Shown here: positions 6,245 to 12,993 of the stretch, piece by piece
How the letters are laid out: each line of letters opens with the position of its first letter
Position numbering within the stretch: position 1 is the stretch's first letter
Assembly: GCA_022750355.1 (NCBI GenBank)
Contig: JAKIVW010000022.1
Span: 1-17,654 of the forward strand
From: Thermoplasmata archaeon
Lineage (GTDB): Archaea; Thermoplasmatota; Thermoplasmata; Lutacidiplasmatales; UBA184
Length of the DNA: 17,654 bases
Direction: 5' to 3'
Position numbers and translations under genes: made by a program
Notes under the pieces: generated by a model
Told to the model about the DNA's origin: nothing
The model's database searches: none
The model's input: only the letters and a program-made list of their open reading frames with translations

Positions 6245-7155
6245 GGGGGCGCTCCGCTCGCGGACGGCCGGCGGGCCCGTCGGGGAGGAGAGGCCGGTGA
6301 TGGTTTCGGACTCACGAGCGACCGAAGGACGGTGAGGTCTTCGACGTACCGTTCGTATCCCCGATCGTCGAGCGGGGTCTCGAGATAACCGGGAACGGCG
6401 GACCATCGGGGGTCGGAGACGAGGGACGCGAACCCGTCCCGGCCGATCTCGCCCTTGCCGATGTTCTCGTGTCGGTCGAGATGCGAACCGAGGGGGGCCT
6501 TAGCGTCGTTGAGGTGGAAGGCCCGTACGACCGAGGCCCCGATCGTCGCCTCGATCTGATCGACGAGCTGGCCGTAACCTTCGGTGGTTCGGAAATCGTG
6601 GCCCGCCGCGAACAGGTGACAGGTGTCGAGGGTGACGCCCACCCGTTCGGGAGCGTCGATCGCTCCCAGCACGGTCTTCAGCTCCTCCAGCGAGGAACAG
6701 AGGGCGGTTCCCTGGCCGGCTGCGTTCTCGAGCAGCAAACGAACCGTGCCATCGGGCACCCCCTCGAGGGCCTTCCGCACGCTCTCCGCGATCGTCCGTA
6801 GACCCGCCTCCGTCCCCGAACCGAGGTGCGCGCCGGGATGGAAGACCAGCCCATCCACGCCGAGGAGCTCGGCCCGCTGGATCTCGTCGAGGAATGCTTT
6901 GCGCGATTTGCGCAACATGAACGCTTTCGGGCTCCCGAGATTGATGAGATACCCGTGGTGCACCGCGGTTCCGAGGAGCCCTTCCTCGCGGACCGCGGCA
7001 CGGAAGGCGGCCGCCGCCTCGGGGGCCACCGCGGGCCCCTCCCACATTTGCGGGCTCTTGGAAAAAATCTGGATCGCCTCGGCTCCGATCGCCTTTCCCT
7101 GTCGCGCCGCCTCGGGGAGGCCGGCCGAGATCCCGATGTGGGCACCGAGTCGCAT
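6241..7155 (-). CDS. nfo: Endonuclease IV (AP endonuclease)
   Basis: Zinc-dependent AP endonuclease of base-excision repair; it nicks DNA 5' of abasic sites. The 304-residue TIM barrel keeps the expected metal ligands in order: H67 (VHHGYL), H106 (FHPGAH), E143 (LLENAAGQG), D177 and H180 (LDTCHLFAAG), H214 (AFHLND), D227 and H229 (HLDRHENIGKGEIG) and E259 (YLETP). The N-terminus MRLGAHIGIS is canonical from the ATG at 7155. A GTG directly before it (7158) would add one residue and is the better spaced start if the transcript is leaderless. The last 25 residues are a Pro/Arg/Ser-rich tail beyond the family core, ending in the GTGA overlap with the transketolase-like gene. It is the first gene of the six-gene cluster and lies about 60 bases downstream of the 5S rRNA gene on the same strand, so read-through from the rRNA promoter is possible. 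Confidence 0.95.
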   Translation of the reverse strand: MRLGAHIGISAGLPEAARQGKAIGAEAIQIFSKSPQMWEGPAVAPEAAAAFRAAVREEGLLGTAVHHGYLINLGSPKAFMLRKSRKAFLDEIQRAELLGVDGLVFHPGAHLGSGTEAGLRTIAESVRKALEGVPDGTVRLLLENAAGQGTALCSSLEELKTVLGAIDAPERVGVTLDTCHLFAAGHDFRTTEGYGQLVDQIEATIGASVVRAFHLNDAKAPLGSHLDRHENIGKGEIGRDGFASLVSDPRWSAVPGYLETPLDDRGYERYVEDLTVLRSLVSPKPSPASPPRRARRPSASGAPP

Positions 7156-7180
7156 CACGCGACGGACCGGCGTCGAGAGA

Positions 7181-7190
7181 TTAACCTAAC
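7181..7190 (-). promoter_or_regulatory. Possible TATA box for the nfo cluster
   Basis: On the minus strand GTTAGGTTAA is the only AT-rich stretch between the 5S gene and nfo. Its centre lies about 28 bases upstream of the GTG/ATG start pair of nfo, as expected for a leaderless archaeal transcript. Confidence 0.35.
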
Positions 7191-7217
7191 GGCGGGCACC
7201 CGAGCCGGGTCCCCGGA

Positions 7218-7340
7218 GGCTGACAGCTTTCCGCGTCTCCCGTAGGCTCGCGCACTTCAGTACTGCGCGGAACGCCAGTGGGCTTAACTGCCGGGTTCGG
7301 AATGGGACCGGGTGTTTCCCCACCGCTTTGGCCGTCAGCC
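7218..7340 (-). rRNA. rrf: 5S ribosomal RNA
   Basis: Read on the minus strand this 123-base stretch is a clear 5S rRNA. The ends pair as helix I (GGCTGAC with GTCAGCC). It contains the conserved loop A/helix II start AAGCGGTGGGGAAACACCCG, the universal CCCATTCCGAACCCGG block, AGTTAAGCCCAC, and the 3' half GCAGTACTGAAGTGCGCGAG followed by GGGAGACGCGG. No 16S or 23S gene flanks it, so the 5S is a separate unit, as known in Thermoplasma and relatives. The 5' end is set by the helix I pairing and fits a TATA-like box 25 bases upstream. Confidence 0.95.
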
Positions 7341-7360
7341 GACTCTCCGACGGAGCCGGC

Positions 7361-7370
7361 GTATTTAACG
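7361..7370. promoter_or_regulatory. AT-rich box between 5S rRNA and the M1 peptidase
   Basis: GTATTTAACG on the plus strand reads CGTTAAATAC on the minus strand. Its centre is about 25 bases from the 5' end of the 5S rRNA, ideal for an archaeal TATA box. It is also the only AT-rich element ahead of the divergent aminopeptidase gene, where it would give a leader of about 70 bases. It may serve both directions; the 5S direction is the better supported. Confidence 0.6.
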
Positions 7371-7460
7371 TTGATTTCTGCGACGAGGTCCGGGCCCCCC
7401 GCGCGACTCCCTTCCGAGACTTCATTTCATCCTCCGACTCGGAACCTGCGACCGGCCGAG

Positions 7461-9920
7461 GTGAACCGGGCTTTGCGGGGTGTGGGGTTGGTGCGACACG
7501 AGCCCCCGCACATTCCCGAATATCGGCTCCGCTTGGACGTCGATTTCGAGGGGGCGACGTGGACCGGCTCGGTCGAGTTCACGGTCGACTTCCCCCCCGG
7601 ACCCTTGGAGCTCGATTGCGACGAGCTGGAGGTCATCTCGGTCCGGCGGGGCGACCGTGAGCTGCCCTTTGTCGTGGAACCGCGCCCGGGCCTCCTGACG
7701 ATTCCATCGGCCGGCGATGGGAGCCAACCGCTCCGAATCGAGTTCTCGGGCTCGGTACGCCCCAAGGGACTCGTCGGGCTCTACCGCTGCCGCCACGGGG
7801 ACGGATTTGTGCTGACGACGCAATGCGAACCGGTCGGTGCCCGGCGCATCTTTCCTTGCCTGGACCGACCGGACCGAAAGTCCCGCGTCCAGCTCAGCGT
7901 GCGCACGCGGGCGGACCTCGAGGTGATCGCGAACATGCCCTCGCCGTCTCCGACGCCCGTAGAGGGCGGGCTGGATTGGCGATTCGAACCGACCCCTCCC
8001 ATGTCCTCCTACCTGTTCTACCTCGGCATCGGGCGATTCGACCGGGCCGAGGACCGCTCCGGTCCGATCACCGTGCGCGTGCTCGGCCCACCGGGCCGGG
8101 GAGCCGATTGCGCGTATTCGGTGGAAGTCGCTCGGCGAGTCCTCCACGGGTGCGCCGAGTACTACTCCATCCCCTACCCGCTCTCGAAGCTCGACCTCGT
8201 GGCGGTCTCGGAGCACGCCTTCGGAGCGATGGAGAATTGGGGCGCGATGAGCTTCCGGGAGGTGCGTCTGCTCATCGATGCCGGGTCTACGACCTTCCAA
8301 CGGCGCGACGTATTCGAAACGGTCGCCCACGAGATCGCCCACCAGTGGTTCGGCAATCTGGTCACCATGACGACCTGGGACGACGTGTGGCTGAACGAGA
8401 GCTTCGCGTCGTTTCTCGAGACCCGCATCTCCGAGCGTCTCGAGCCGTCGATGGAGGCTCGCACGGACTCCTTCCTGCGGGTCGCGGGGACGACCGCGGC
8501 GTTCGATGGGGACAGCCTCCCTTCGACCCACCCGGTGCGCTCCCATGTCGAGCGACCGGAAGAGATCAACCAGATCTTCGATGAGATCAGTTATGGAAAG
8601 GGGGCCGCGATCCTCGGAATGGCCGAGGGATTCCTCGGCGAAGACCGGTTCCGGGCTGGGGTCACGGACTACCTCAACCGATTCCGGTACGGGAACGCTC
8701 GCACCGAGGATCTCTGGGACTCTCTCGAACGGTTGAGCGGGGAACGGGTGGGCAGGATGCTCCAGCCCTGGATCGACCGACCCGGACACCCGATCGTCCG
8801 ACTCCGGACCGGCGAGCACGAGATCACCGTGCATCAGGAACGATTCTCGCTGCTCGGATCCTTCGCCGAACCTCCCTGGCCGATCCCGCTGTTCCTTCAG
8901 ATCGATCGGACCCCGTCGCGGATGATCCTGGATGTCACCGACCGGACCATCCCGATCCCCCCGGGGGCGACCGTCCACCTCAACCCGGGGGCCGTCGGAT
9001 TCTATCGAGTTCGCTACGACGAAACGATGTACGATCGTCTGTTCGCCGCGCTCCCCCGCCGGAGCCCCGAAGACCGATGGAGCGTGGTCGAAGACCTGGG
9101 CGCGTTCCTCTTGAGTGGGGAGGTCGACTGGTCCGTGTTCGAGCGGGCCGTACGGATCCTCGGGGCCACGACCGACCGGCTGGTCATCGAGTCGTTCGCC
9201 TCCACGTTGCTCGCGCTGGGTCTCCACTATCCGACGGTCGGCCCGGTCCAGGGAGTGGTCCGCGGTTTCTTCGCCGACCGGCTCGCGTCGGTCGGAGTGC
9301 GGGCCGTGTCGGGAGAGCCCCTCACGCACGGGGTGCTGCGCGAGCGACTGAGCTTCTCGCGAGCTCGGGTCGATCTCGGCTTCGCCCGCGACCTCTCCGA
9401 GCGGTTCTCGGAATGGAACCGTCTCGACCCGAACCTACGGGCGGGCGTGGCGGTCGCCCACGCCCGCGCCGAGGGGAGTGCCGGCTGGAACGACCTTCGC
9501 CGCGTGCTCGACCAGCCCCGGACCGAGGCGGAATCGACCCATCTCGAGCGAGGTTTGGCGTGGTCCGGCGACGCCGGCCGGGTGCGCGCCACCCTGCAGC
9601 TCCTCGAATCGGGAGTCATCCTCCGCAGTCACTTTGCGGCGACGTTGGTCCAGGTCGCGGCCAATCCCATCGGACGACCGGTCCTATGGCCGTGGCTGCA
9701 AGAGCACCTGCCGATGCTGACCGAGCAGTTCCGGGGGTCGGGAGCCCTCGGGACGATGTTCGAAACGATCACGCCGTACCTGGGAATGGGTCGGTCGGAA
9801 GAGGTCCGGGCGTACTTCCAGGACCATCCCCTCCCCGAGGGGAGCCGGGGGCTCGCGAAAGGCCTCGAGCGGTTGGAAGTCTACGAACGACTGGGCGTCC
9901 GTTTTCGAACGCTCGCCTGA
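7461..9920 (+). CDS. M1 family zinc aminopeptidase (tricorn factor F2/F3-like)
   Basis: An 819-residue gluzincin that removes N-terminal residues from peptides. In Thermoplasma such enzymes (factors F2/F3) finish peptides released by the proteasome and tricorn protease. Visible in order are an N-terminal beta domain, the exopeptidase motif GAMEN (255-259), the zinc site HEIAH (290-294) with the third ligand E313 in WLNE, the probable transition-state Tyr378 in YGKGAA, and a long helical C-terminal half of the ERAP1-like kind. There is no signal peptide, which fits a cytoplasmic enzyme. The GTG at 7461 is the first start after the 5S promoter region in this frame and leaves about 20 residues before the first beta strand. 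GTGs at 7482 or 7491 are alternatives. The frame stays open back to 7278, but that part lies over the 5S gene. The last 40 bases overlap the convergent thioesterase gene. Confidence 0.94.
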   Translation: MNRALRGVGLVRHEPPHIPEYRLRLDVDFEGATWTGSVEFTVDFPPGPLELDCDELEVISVRRGDRELPFVVEPRPGLLTIPSAGDGSQPLRIEFSGSVRPKGLVGLYRCRHGDGFVLTTQCEPVGARRIFPCLDRPDRKSRVQLSVRTRADLEVIANMPSPSPTPVEGGLDWRFEPTPPMSSYLFYLGIGRFDRAEDRSGPITVRVLGPPGRGADCAYSVEVARRVLHGCAEYYSIPYPLSKLDLVAVSEHAFGAMENWGAMSFREVRLLIDAGSTTFQRRDVFETVAHEIAHQWFGNLVTMTTWDDVWLNESFASFLETRISERLEPSMEARTDSFLRVAGTTAAFDGDSLPSTHPVRSHVERPEEINQIFDEISYGKGAAILGMAEGFLGEDRFRAGVTDYLNRFRYGNARTEDLWDSLERLSGERVGRMLQPWIDRPGHPIVRLRTGEHEITVHQERFSLLGSFAEPPWPIPLFLQIDRTPSRMILDVTDRTIPIPPGATVHLNPGAVGFYRVRYDETMYDRLFAALPRRSPEDRWSVVEDLGAFLLSGEVDWSVFERAVRILGATTDRLVIESFASTLLALGLHYPTVGPVQGVVRGFFADRLASVGVRAVSGEPLTHGVLRERLSFSRARVDLGFARDLSERFSEWNRLDPNLRAGVAVAHARAEGSAGWNDLRRVLDQPRTEAESTHLERGLAWSGDAGRVRATLQLLESGVILRSHFAATLVQVAANPIGRPVLWPWLQEHLPMLTEQFRGSGALGTMFETITPYLGMGRSEEVRAYFQDHPLPEGSRGLAKGLERLEVYERLGVRFRTLA

Positions 9921-10375
9921 GGACGCCGCGTCGAGGCCCGCCGAGCGGGAACGGGCGCCGGGAGCGTGACATCCGACGACCAGATGTACCACGTGCCCCG
10001 GGCCTGACTCAGCCGCCGTCCGTCCGCCCCGTACAGGTTCCCTTCGACGAACGCGATGTGGCGACCGCGCCGGAGCACGTCACCCCGGGCGGTGAGCGTG
10101 TCTCCCTCGCGCGCGGCCCGCAGGAACTCGACGTAGAGCGATGTGGTGGCCGTCGTCTCTCCCTCCCGCAGGAGCGAGACGACCGAGGCGCCCATCGCGG
10201 TATCGAGGATCGTGGCGTACACGCCGCCGTGGACGACGCCGTTGATGTTGAGATGGCGGTGTTCCACGCGGCCCGTGACCGTGCAGATACCCCGTCGGCT
10301 CGTCGCGGGGTCGATGCGGAACCCCACCTCGTGGTGGAACCCCCCGAGGCGGGCGGCGCGCAGGAGGGACGGCAT
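9881..10375 (-). CDS. Hotdog-fold thioesterase, PaaI/YdiI type
   Basis: A 164-residue protein with the single hotdog domain of PaaI-like acyl-CoA thioesterases, which hydrolyse acyl- or aryl-CoA esters. The signature is NINGVVHGGVYATILDTAMG (43-62), with HGG at 49-51 and the acidic residue D58 on the central helix, followed by strands TTSLYVEFLRAAREGDTLTA and HIAFVEGNLYGADGRRLSQA. The core ends near residue 138; the remaining basic tail is unique and its coding sequence overlaps the end of the aminopeptidase gene by 40 bases. ATG 10375 gives the usual N-terminus. An in-frame GTG at 10420 would add 15 residues, mostly Pro and Arg, and would suit a leaderless transcript from the box at about 10447. 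Substrate unknown. It is divergent from the mevalonate decarboxylase. Confidence 0.88.
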   Translation of the reverse strand: MPSLLRAARLGGFHHEVGFRIDPATSRRGICTVTGRVEHRHLNINGVVHGGVYATILDTAMGASVVSLLREGETTATTSLYVEFLRAAREGDTLTARGDVLRRGRHIAFVEGNLYGADGRRLSQARGTWYIWSSDVTLPAPVPARRASTRRPQASVRKRTPSRS

Positions 10376-10440
10376 CGGAGTGATGGGCCGAGGGTCGGGA
10401 CGGGGGGTGCGTCGTGGCACGAGACCCCGGAGGGGTCGTC

Positions 10441-10454
10441 GTGGATAAGTACTG
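10441..10454. promoter_or_regulatory. Possible shared TATA box for the decarboxylase and thioesterase
   Basis: GTGGATAAGTACTG is the only AT-rich patch between the two divergent genes. Its centre (about 10447) lies 27 bases from GTG 10474 on the plus strand and 27 bases from GTG 10420 on the minus strand, the spacing of leaderless archaeal transcripts in both directions. Confidence 0.35.
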
Positions 10455-10473
10455 CGCGGGACCCTTCACCGAC

Positions 10474-11535
10474 GTGCGTCGGGAGACTTCCGGAGCCCGC
10501 GAGGCGACCTACGAAGCGCCTCCGAACATCGCCCTCGTGAAGTACTGGGGGATGCGCGACCGGGAACTCGGGATTCCCTTCAATTCCTCCCTCAGTGTCA
10601 CGCTCGACCGTTTCCGGTCGCATACCCGGGTCCGGTTCGACCCCGCCTTGTCGAGGGACCAGGTGGAGATCAACGGTGCACCCGCGGTCGGGGGACCGCG
10701 CGACGCCGTGGTCCGGTTCCTCGACCGCGTGCGCGCCGAATCGAATCTCCGCGACTCGGCGACCGTCGTCAGCGACAACAACTTTCCGACCGCGAGCGGA
10801 CTCGCCTCCAGCGCGAGCGGGTTCGCCGCCCTCGCCGGAGCCGCGACCCGGGCCGCGGGCCTCCGATGGTCGGGCCGCCAGCTCTCGCGCCTCGCCCGAT
10901 TCGGCTCCGGTAGCGCCTCTCGGTCCGTGTTCGGCGGCTTCGTCGAGTGGCACGCCGGGCGGAAATCGGACGGGAGCGACTGCTACGCGCGTCCGCTCTA
11001 TCCGCACGACCATTGGCCCGAACTGGTGGACGTGGTGGTCCTGGTCGAGGGTGCTCCGGTGAAGGAGGTACGCTCGGCCGTGGCGATGCAAGCCTCGGTC
11101 GCGACCAGCCCGCTCTACTCGAAGCGACTCTTCGACGTTCCCCGACGATTGGCCGCCATCCGGGCCGCGATCGGGAAACGCGACGCGGGCCGCCTGTTCC
11201 CTCTCATCATGGAGGAGTGCGACGACTTCCGCGCGGTCTGCGAGAGCACCCGCCCGAGCCTCGACTACCTGACGGCGACCTCCCGGGCCACCCTCGGCGA
11301 GGTCCGGGCCCTGAACCGAGAGGGCGGAAGTCCGATCGCCGGCTACACCCATGACGCCGGCGCCCACGTCCACGTTTTCACCCTCGAGCGCCACGCCCGA
11401 CGCGTGCGCGCCCGCTTGGCCCGCCTTTCCGGGGTCCGCTCGACCCTCGTCGTCCGGCCCGGCCCCGGTGGGCATCCGATCCTCCCCCGCCGATCTCCCC
11501 GTCGGGACCCGAACCCCCGCCGACGGAGCCGATAG
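10474..11535 (+). CDS. mvaD: Mevalonate (di/bis)phosphate decarboxylase, GHMP family
   Basis: GHMP-superfamily enzyme of the mevalonate route to isoprenoids, used for archaeal membrane lipids. It phosphorylates and decarboxylates a phosphorylated mevalonate. From GTG 10474 there are 353 residues: APPNIALVKYWG (15-26) with the conserved Lys23, the Ser-rich nucleotide loop SGLASSASGFAAL, GSGSASRSVFGGFVEW with Arg150, and THDAGAHVHVF with Asp294. The Lys/Arg/Asp trio of true decarboxylases is therefore present, which argues against the mevalonate-3-kinase paralogues known in Thermoplasma. Whether the substrate is mevalonate 5-diphosphate, 5-phosphate or 3,5-bisphosphate cannot be told by eye. 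GTG 10474 is chosen for its distance from the TATA-like box; GTG at 10441 or 10414 would add residues without family character. The C-terminal 30 residues are a Pro/Arg tail, and the stop codon lies inside the Shine-Dalgarno of the next gene. Confidence 0.88.
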   Translation: MRRETSGAREATYEAPPNIALVKYWGMRDRELGIPFNSSLSVTLDRFRSHTRVRFDPALSRDQVEINGAPAVGGPRDAVVRFLDRVRAESNLRDSATVVSDNNFPTASGLASSASGFAALAGAATRAAGLRWSGRQLSRLARFGSGSASRSVFGGFVEWHAGRKSDGSDCYARPLYPHDHWPELVDVVVLVEGAPVKEVRSAVAMQASVATSPLYSKRLFDVPRRLAAIRAAIGKRDAGRLFPLIMEECDDFRAVCESTRPSLDYLTATSRATLGEVRALNREGGSPIAGYTHDAGAHVHVFTLERHARRVRARLARLSGVRSTLVVRPGPGGHPILPRRSPRRDPNPRRRSR

Positions 11536-11542
11536 GAGGGGG
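11534..11542 (+). promoter_or_regulatory. Strong Shine-Dalgarno overlapping the mvaD stop
   Basis: AGGAGGGGG overlaps the TAG stop of mvaD. It is too far (about 24 bases) from the GTG at 11566 to be ideal, but stands close to an in-frame CTG at 11545. It leaves open a non-standard start for the ACT-like gene, or a GTG start with a long spacer. Confidence 0.4.
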
Positions 11543-11565
11543 TCCTGCCGCCGCGCGCCCCGGTC

Positions 11566-12987
11566 GTGCACCCCGGCCGCGCGACCGACCGGGTGCGGGA
11601 GTACCTCGAGCACCATCCGAGCATCCGCCGCGCGCTCGCCCTCGGCCTCGTGAACGACGCCGCCCTCGCCCGGAGGATCCGGACGGAAGCCGGGGATCGC
11701 CTCTCCTTTGAGGCGGTCGCCGTCGCCCTCCGGAGAGCGGAGCGGGCGGCCCCCACCTTGGACTCCTCCGGGGTCGCCCTCTCGCTCCTGAGCGGCGGCA
11801 TCACGCTCGAGCTGCGGACCGGCTATTCGATCCTCCGCGTGCCGGACGACGACCCGGTGCTCTCGACCCTCCTCTCGGGCCCGTGGGGACGCGGTCCCCG
11901 GGGACGCCCGGAGCGCACGGTGCTGCACGTCGAGGAAGGGACGCCCAACATCTCGGTCGCCCTCCCCTCCGAGAGCCTGCCCCGGGTCGTGCGCACGCTC
12001 CCCCGGGGGATCGGACGCACCACAAACGACGGCCTCGCCCTGGTCGTCCTCGAGACCCGGGGGGCCGCGAGCGACACCCCCGGCGTCATCGCCTTCCTCT
12101 CGGACCTCCTCGGCGAGCACGACCTCGTCCCCCACATGCTCGCGGCGGCGGGGGCGCGGGTCGAGTTCCTCGCCGCCGACGCCGACGCGCGACGGATCTT
12201 CGACCTCCTCCACCGGCTGCGGCGCTCCCCCCCGCTCGCCGAGCCGGTCGCGGCCGCGCCAAAGGGTTCAAGCGCCGCGGGGCTTCGCCCCGACGCGGAG
12301 GGAGCGCGGGTGAGCGAGGCGAACGACCCGCGCACGGGGGCGGAGATCGCCCGGCAGTACGTCGCGGGCCACCCCAGCATCGCGGACTGCCTCGCGTACG
12401 GCGTCGTCAACGTGACGGCGCTCGCCCGGCGGATCGGGGACGAGGTCGGGTTCGGGCACCCGGAGGCGATCGAGGCCGCGCTCCGGCGGTGGAAACCGGA
12501 CCGGGGTCCGGCGTCCAGCGTCGAGGGGCGCGTCCTCGCGGTCATCCGCGACAGCCGCATCGAGGTCCGGACCCGGGTGGCCCTCGTCACCGCCCCGCCC
12601 AACTGGGAACTCCTCGCCCGCCTGGTCGAGGTCGGTCCCACGCCCCCCACGAACCGGCGCCGCCTGTTCCAGGTCCTGCAGAGCCCCACCGCGGTCACGG
12701 TCCTCTGCGAGGAGGACCTGGTCGACCCGGTCCTGCGCGCGATCGGACCGCGACACACGATCGTCGCGGACCGGGGGCTCGCGGCGGTGGCGGTGCACAG
12801 TCCCGAGGGGATCCTCGAGACCCCCGGCGTCCTCGCGTTCCTCTCGGGGGCGCTCTACCGCGCGGGGCTCAACTGCCTCGAACTGATGAGCCTCCATCTC
12901 GAGTCGACGTTCGTCGTCCGCCAGACGGACGCGCTCGCCACGTTCCGGGTCCTCTCGGACCTCATCCATCCGCCGGCCGCGCCCTAG
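11566..12987 (+). CDS. Tandem-duplicated helical + ACT-like domain protein
   Basis: A 473-residue protein I can only name by architecture. Two homologous halves lie head to tail. Each begins with a helical motif: HPSIRRALALGLVNDAALAR from residue 17 and HPSIADCLAYGVVNVTALAR from residue 269. Each ends in an ACT-like small-ligand region around SDTPGVIAFLSDLL in half one and LETPGVLAFLSGALYRAGLN in half two. Single-module relatives are familiar in archaea as conserved ACT-domain proteins of unknown role, presumably regulators. The Ala/Pro/Gly-rich linker (about 235-262) contains GTG 12310 with a good Shine-Dalgarno, so the second half may also be made alone. GTG 11566 is the first standard start after mvaD; a CTG at 11545 has better Shine-Dalgarno spacing. 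The gene follows mvaD by 30 bases and is probably co-transcribed. It ends 6 bases from the convergent surface-protein gene. Confidence 0.8.
   Translation: MHPGRATDRVREYLEHHPSIRRALALGLVNDAALARRIRTEAGDRLSFEAVAVALRRAERAAPTLDSSGVALSLLSGGITLELRTGYSILRVPDDDPVLSTLLSGPWGRGPRGRPERTVLHVEEGTPNISVALPSESLPRVVRTLPRGIGRTTNDGLALVVLETRGAASDTPGVIAFLSDLLGEHDLVPHMLAAAGARVEFLAADADARRIFDLLHRLRRSPPLAEPVAAAPKGSSAAGLRPDAEGARVSEANDPRTGAEIARQYVAGHPSIADCLAYGVVNVTALARRIGDEVGFGHPEAIEAALRRWKPDRGPASSVEGRVLAVIRDSRIEVRTRVALVTAPPNWELLARLVEVGPTPPTNRRRLFQVLQSPTAVTVLCEEDLVDPVLRAIGPRHTIVADRGLAAVAVHSPEGILETPGVLAFLSGALYRAGLNCLELMSLHLESTFVVRQTDALATFRVLSDLIHPPAAP
12297..12302 (+). promoter_or_regulatory. Internal Shine-Dalgarno before GTG 12310
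   Basis: GGAGGG lies 7 bases upstream of an in-frame GTG (12310) at the junction of the two modules of the ACT-like protein. A GC hairpin (CGGGG...CCCCG, about 12277-12291) sits just before it. It may allow separate translation of the second module. Confidence 0.4.
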
Positions 12988-12993
12988 CGTCGC

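Noticed and set aside
7278..7460. N-terminal extension of the M1 peptidase
   Set aside because: It would be encoded over the 5S rRNA gene and its promoter, and adds no family-like sequence.
7422..9329. 635-residue minus-strand ORF opposite the M1 peptidase
   Set aside because: Antisense shadow with no recognisable motif; the plus strand has GAMEN and HEXXH motifs.
10009..12213. 734-residue minus-strand ORF across the decarboxylase and ACT-like genes
   Set aside because: Low-complexity antisense frame over well-supported plus-strand genes.
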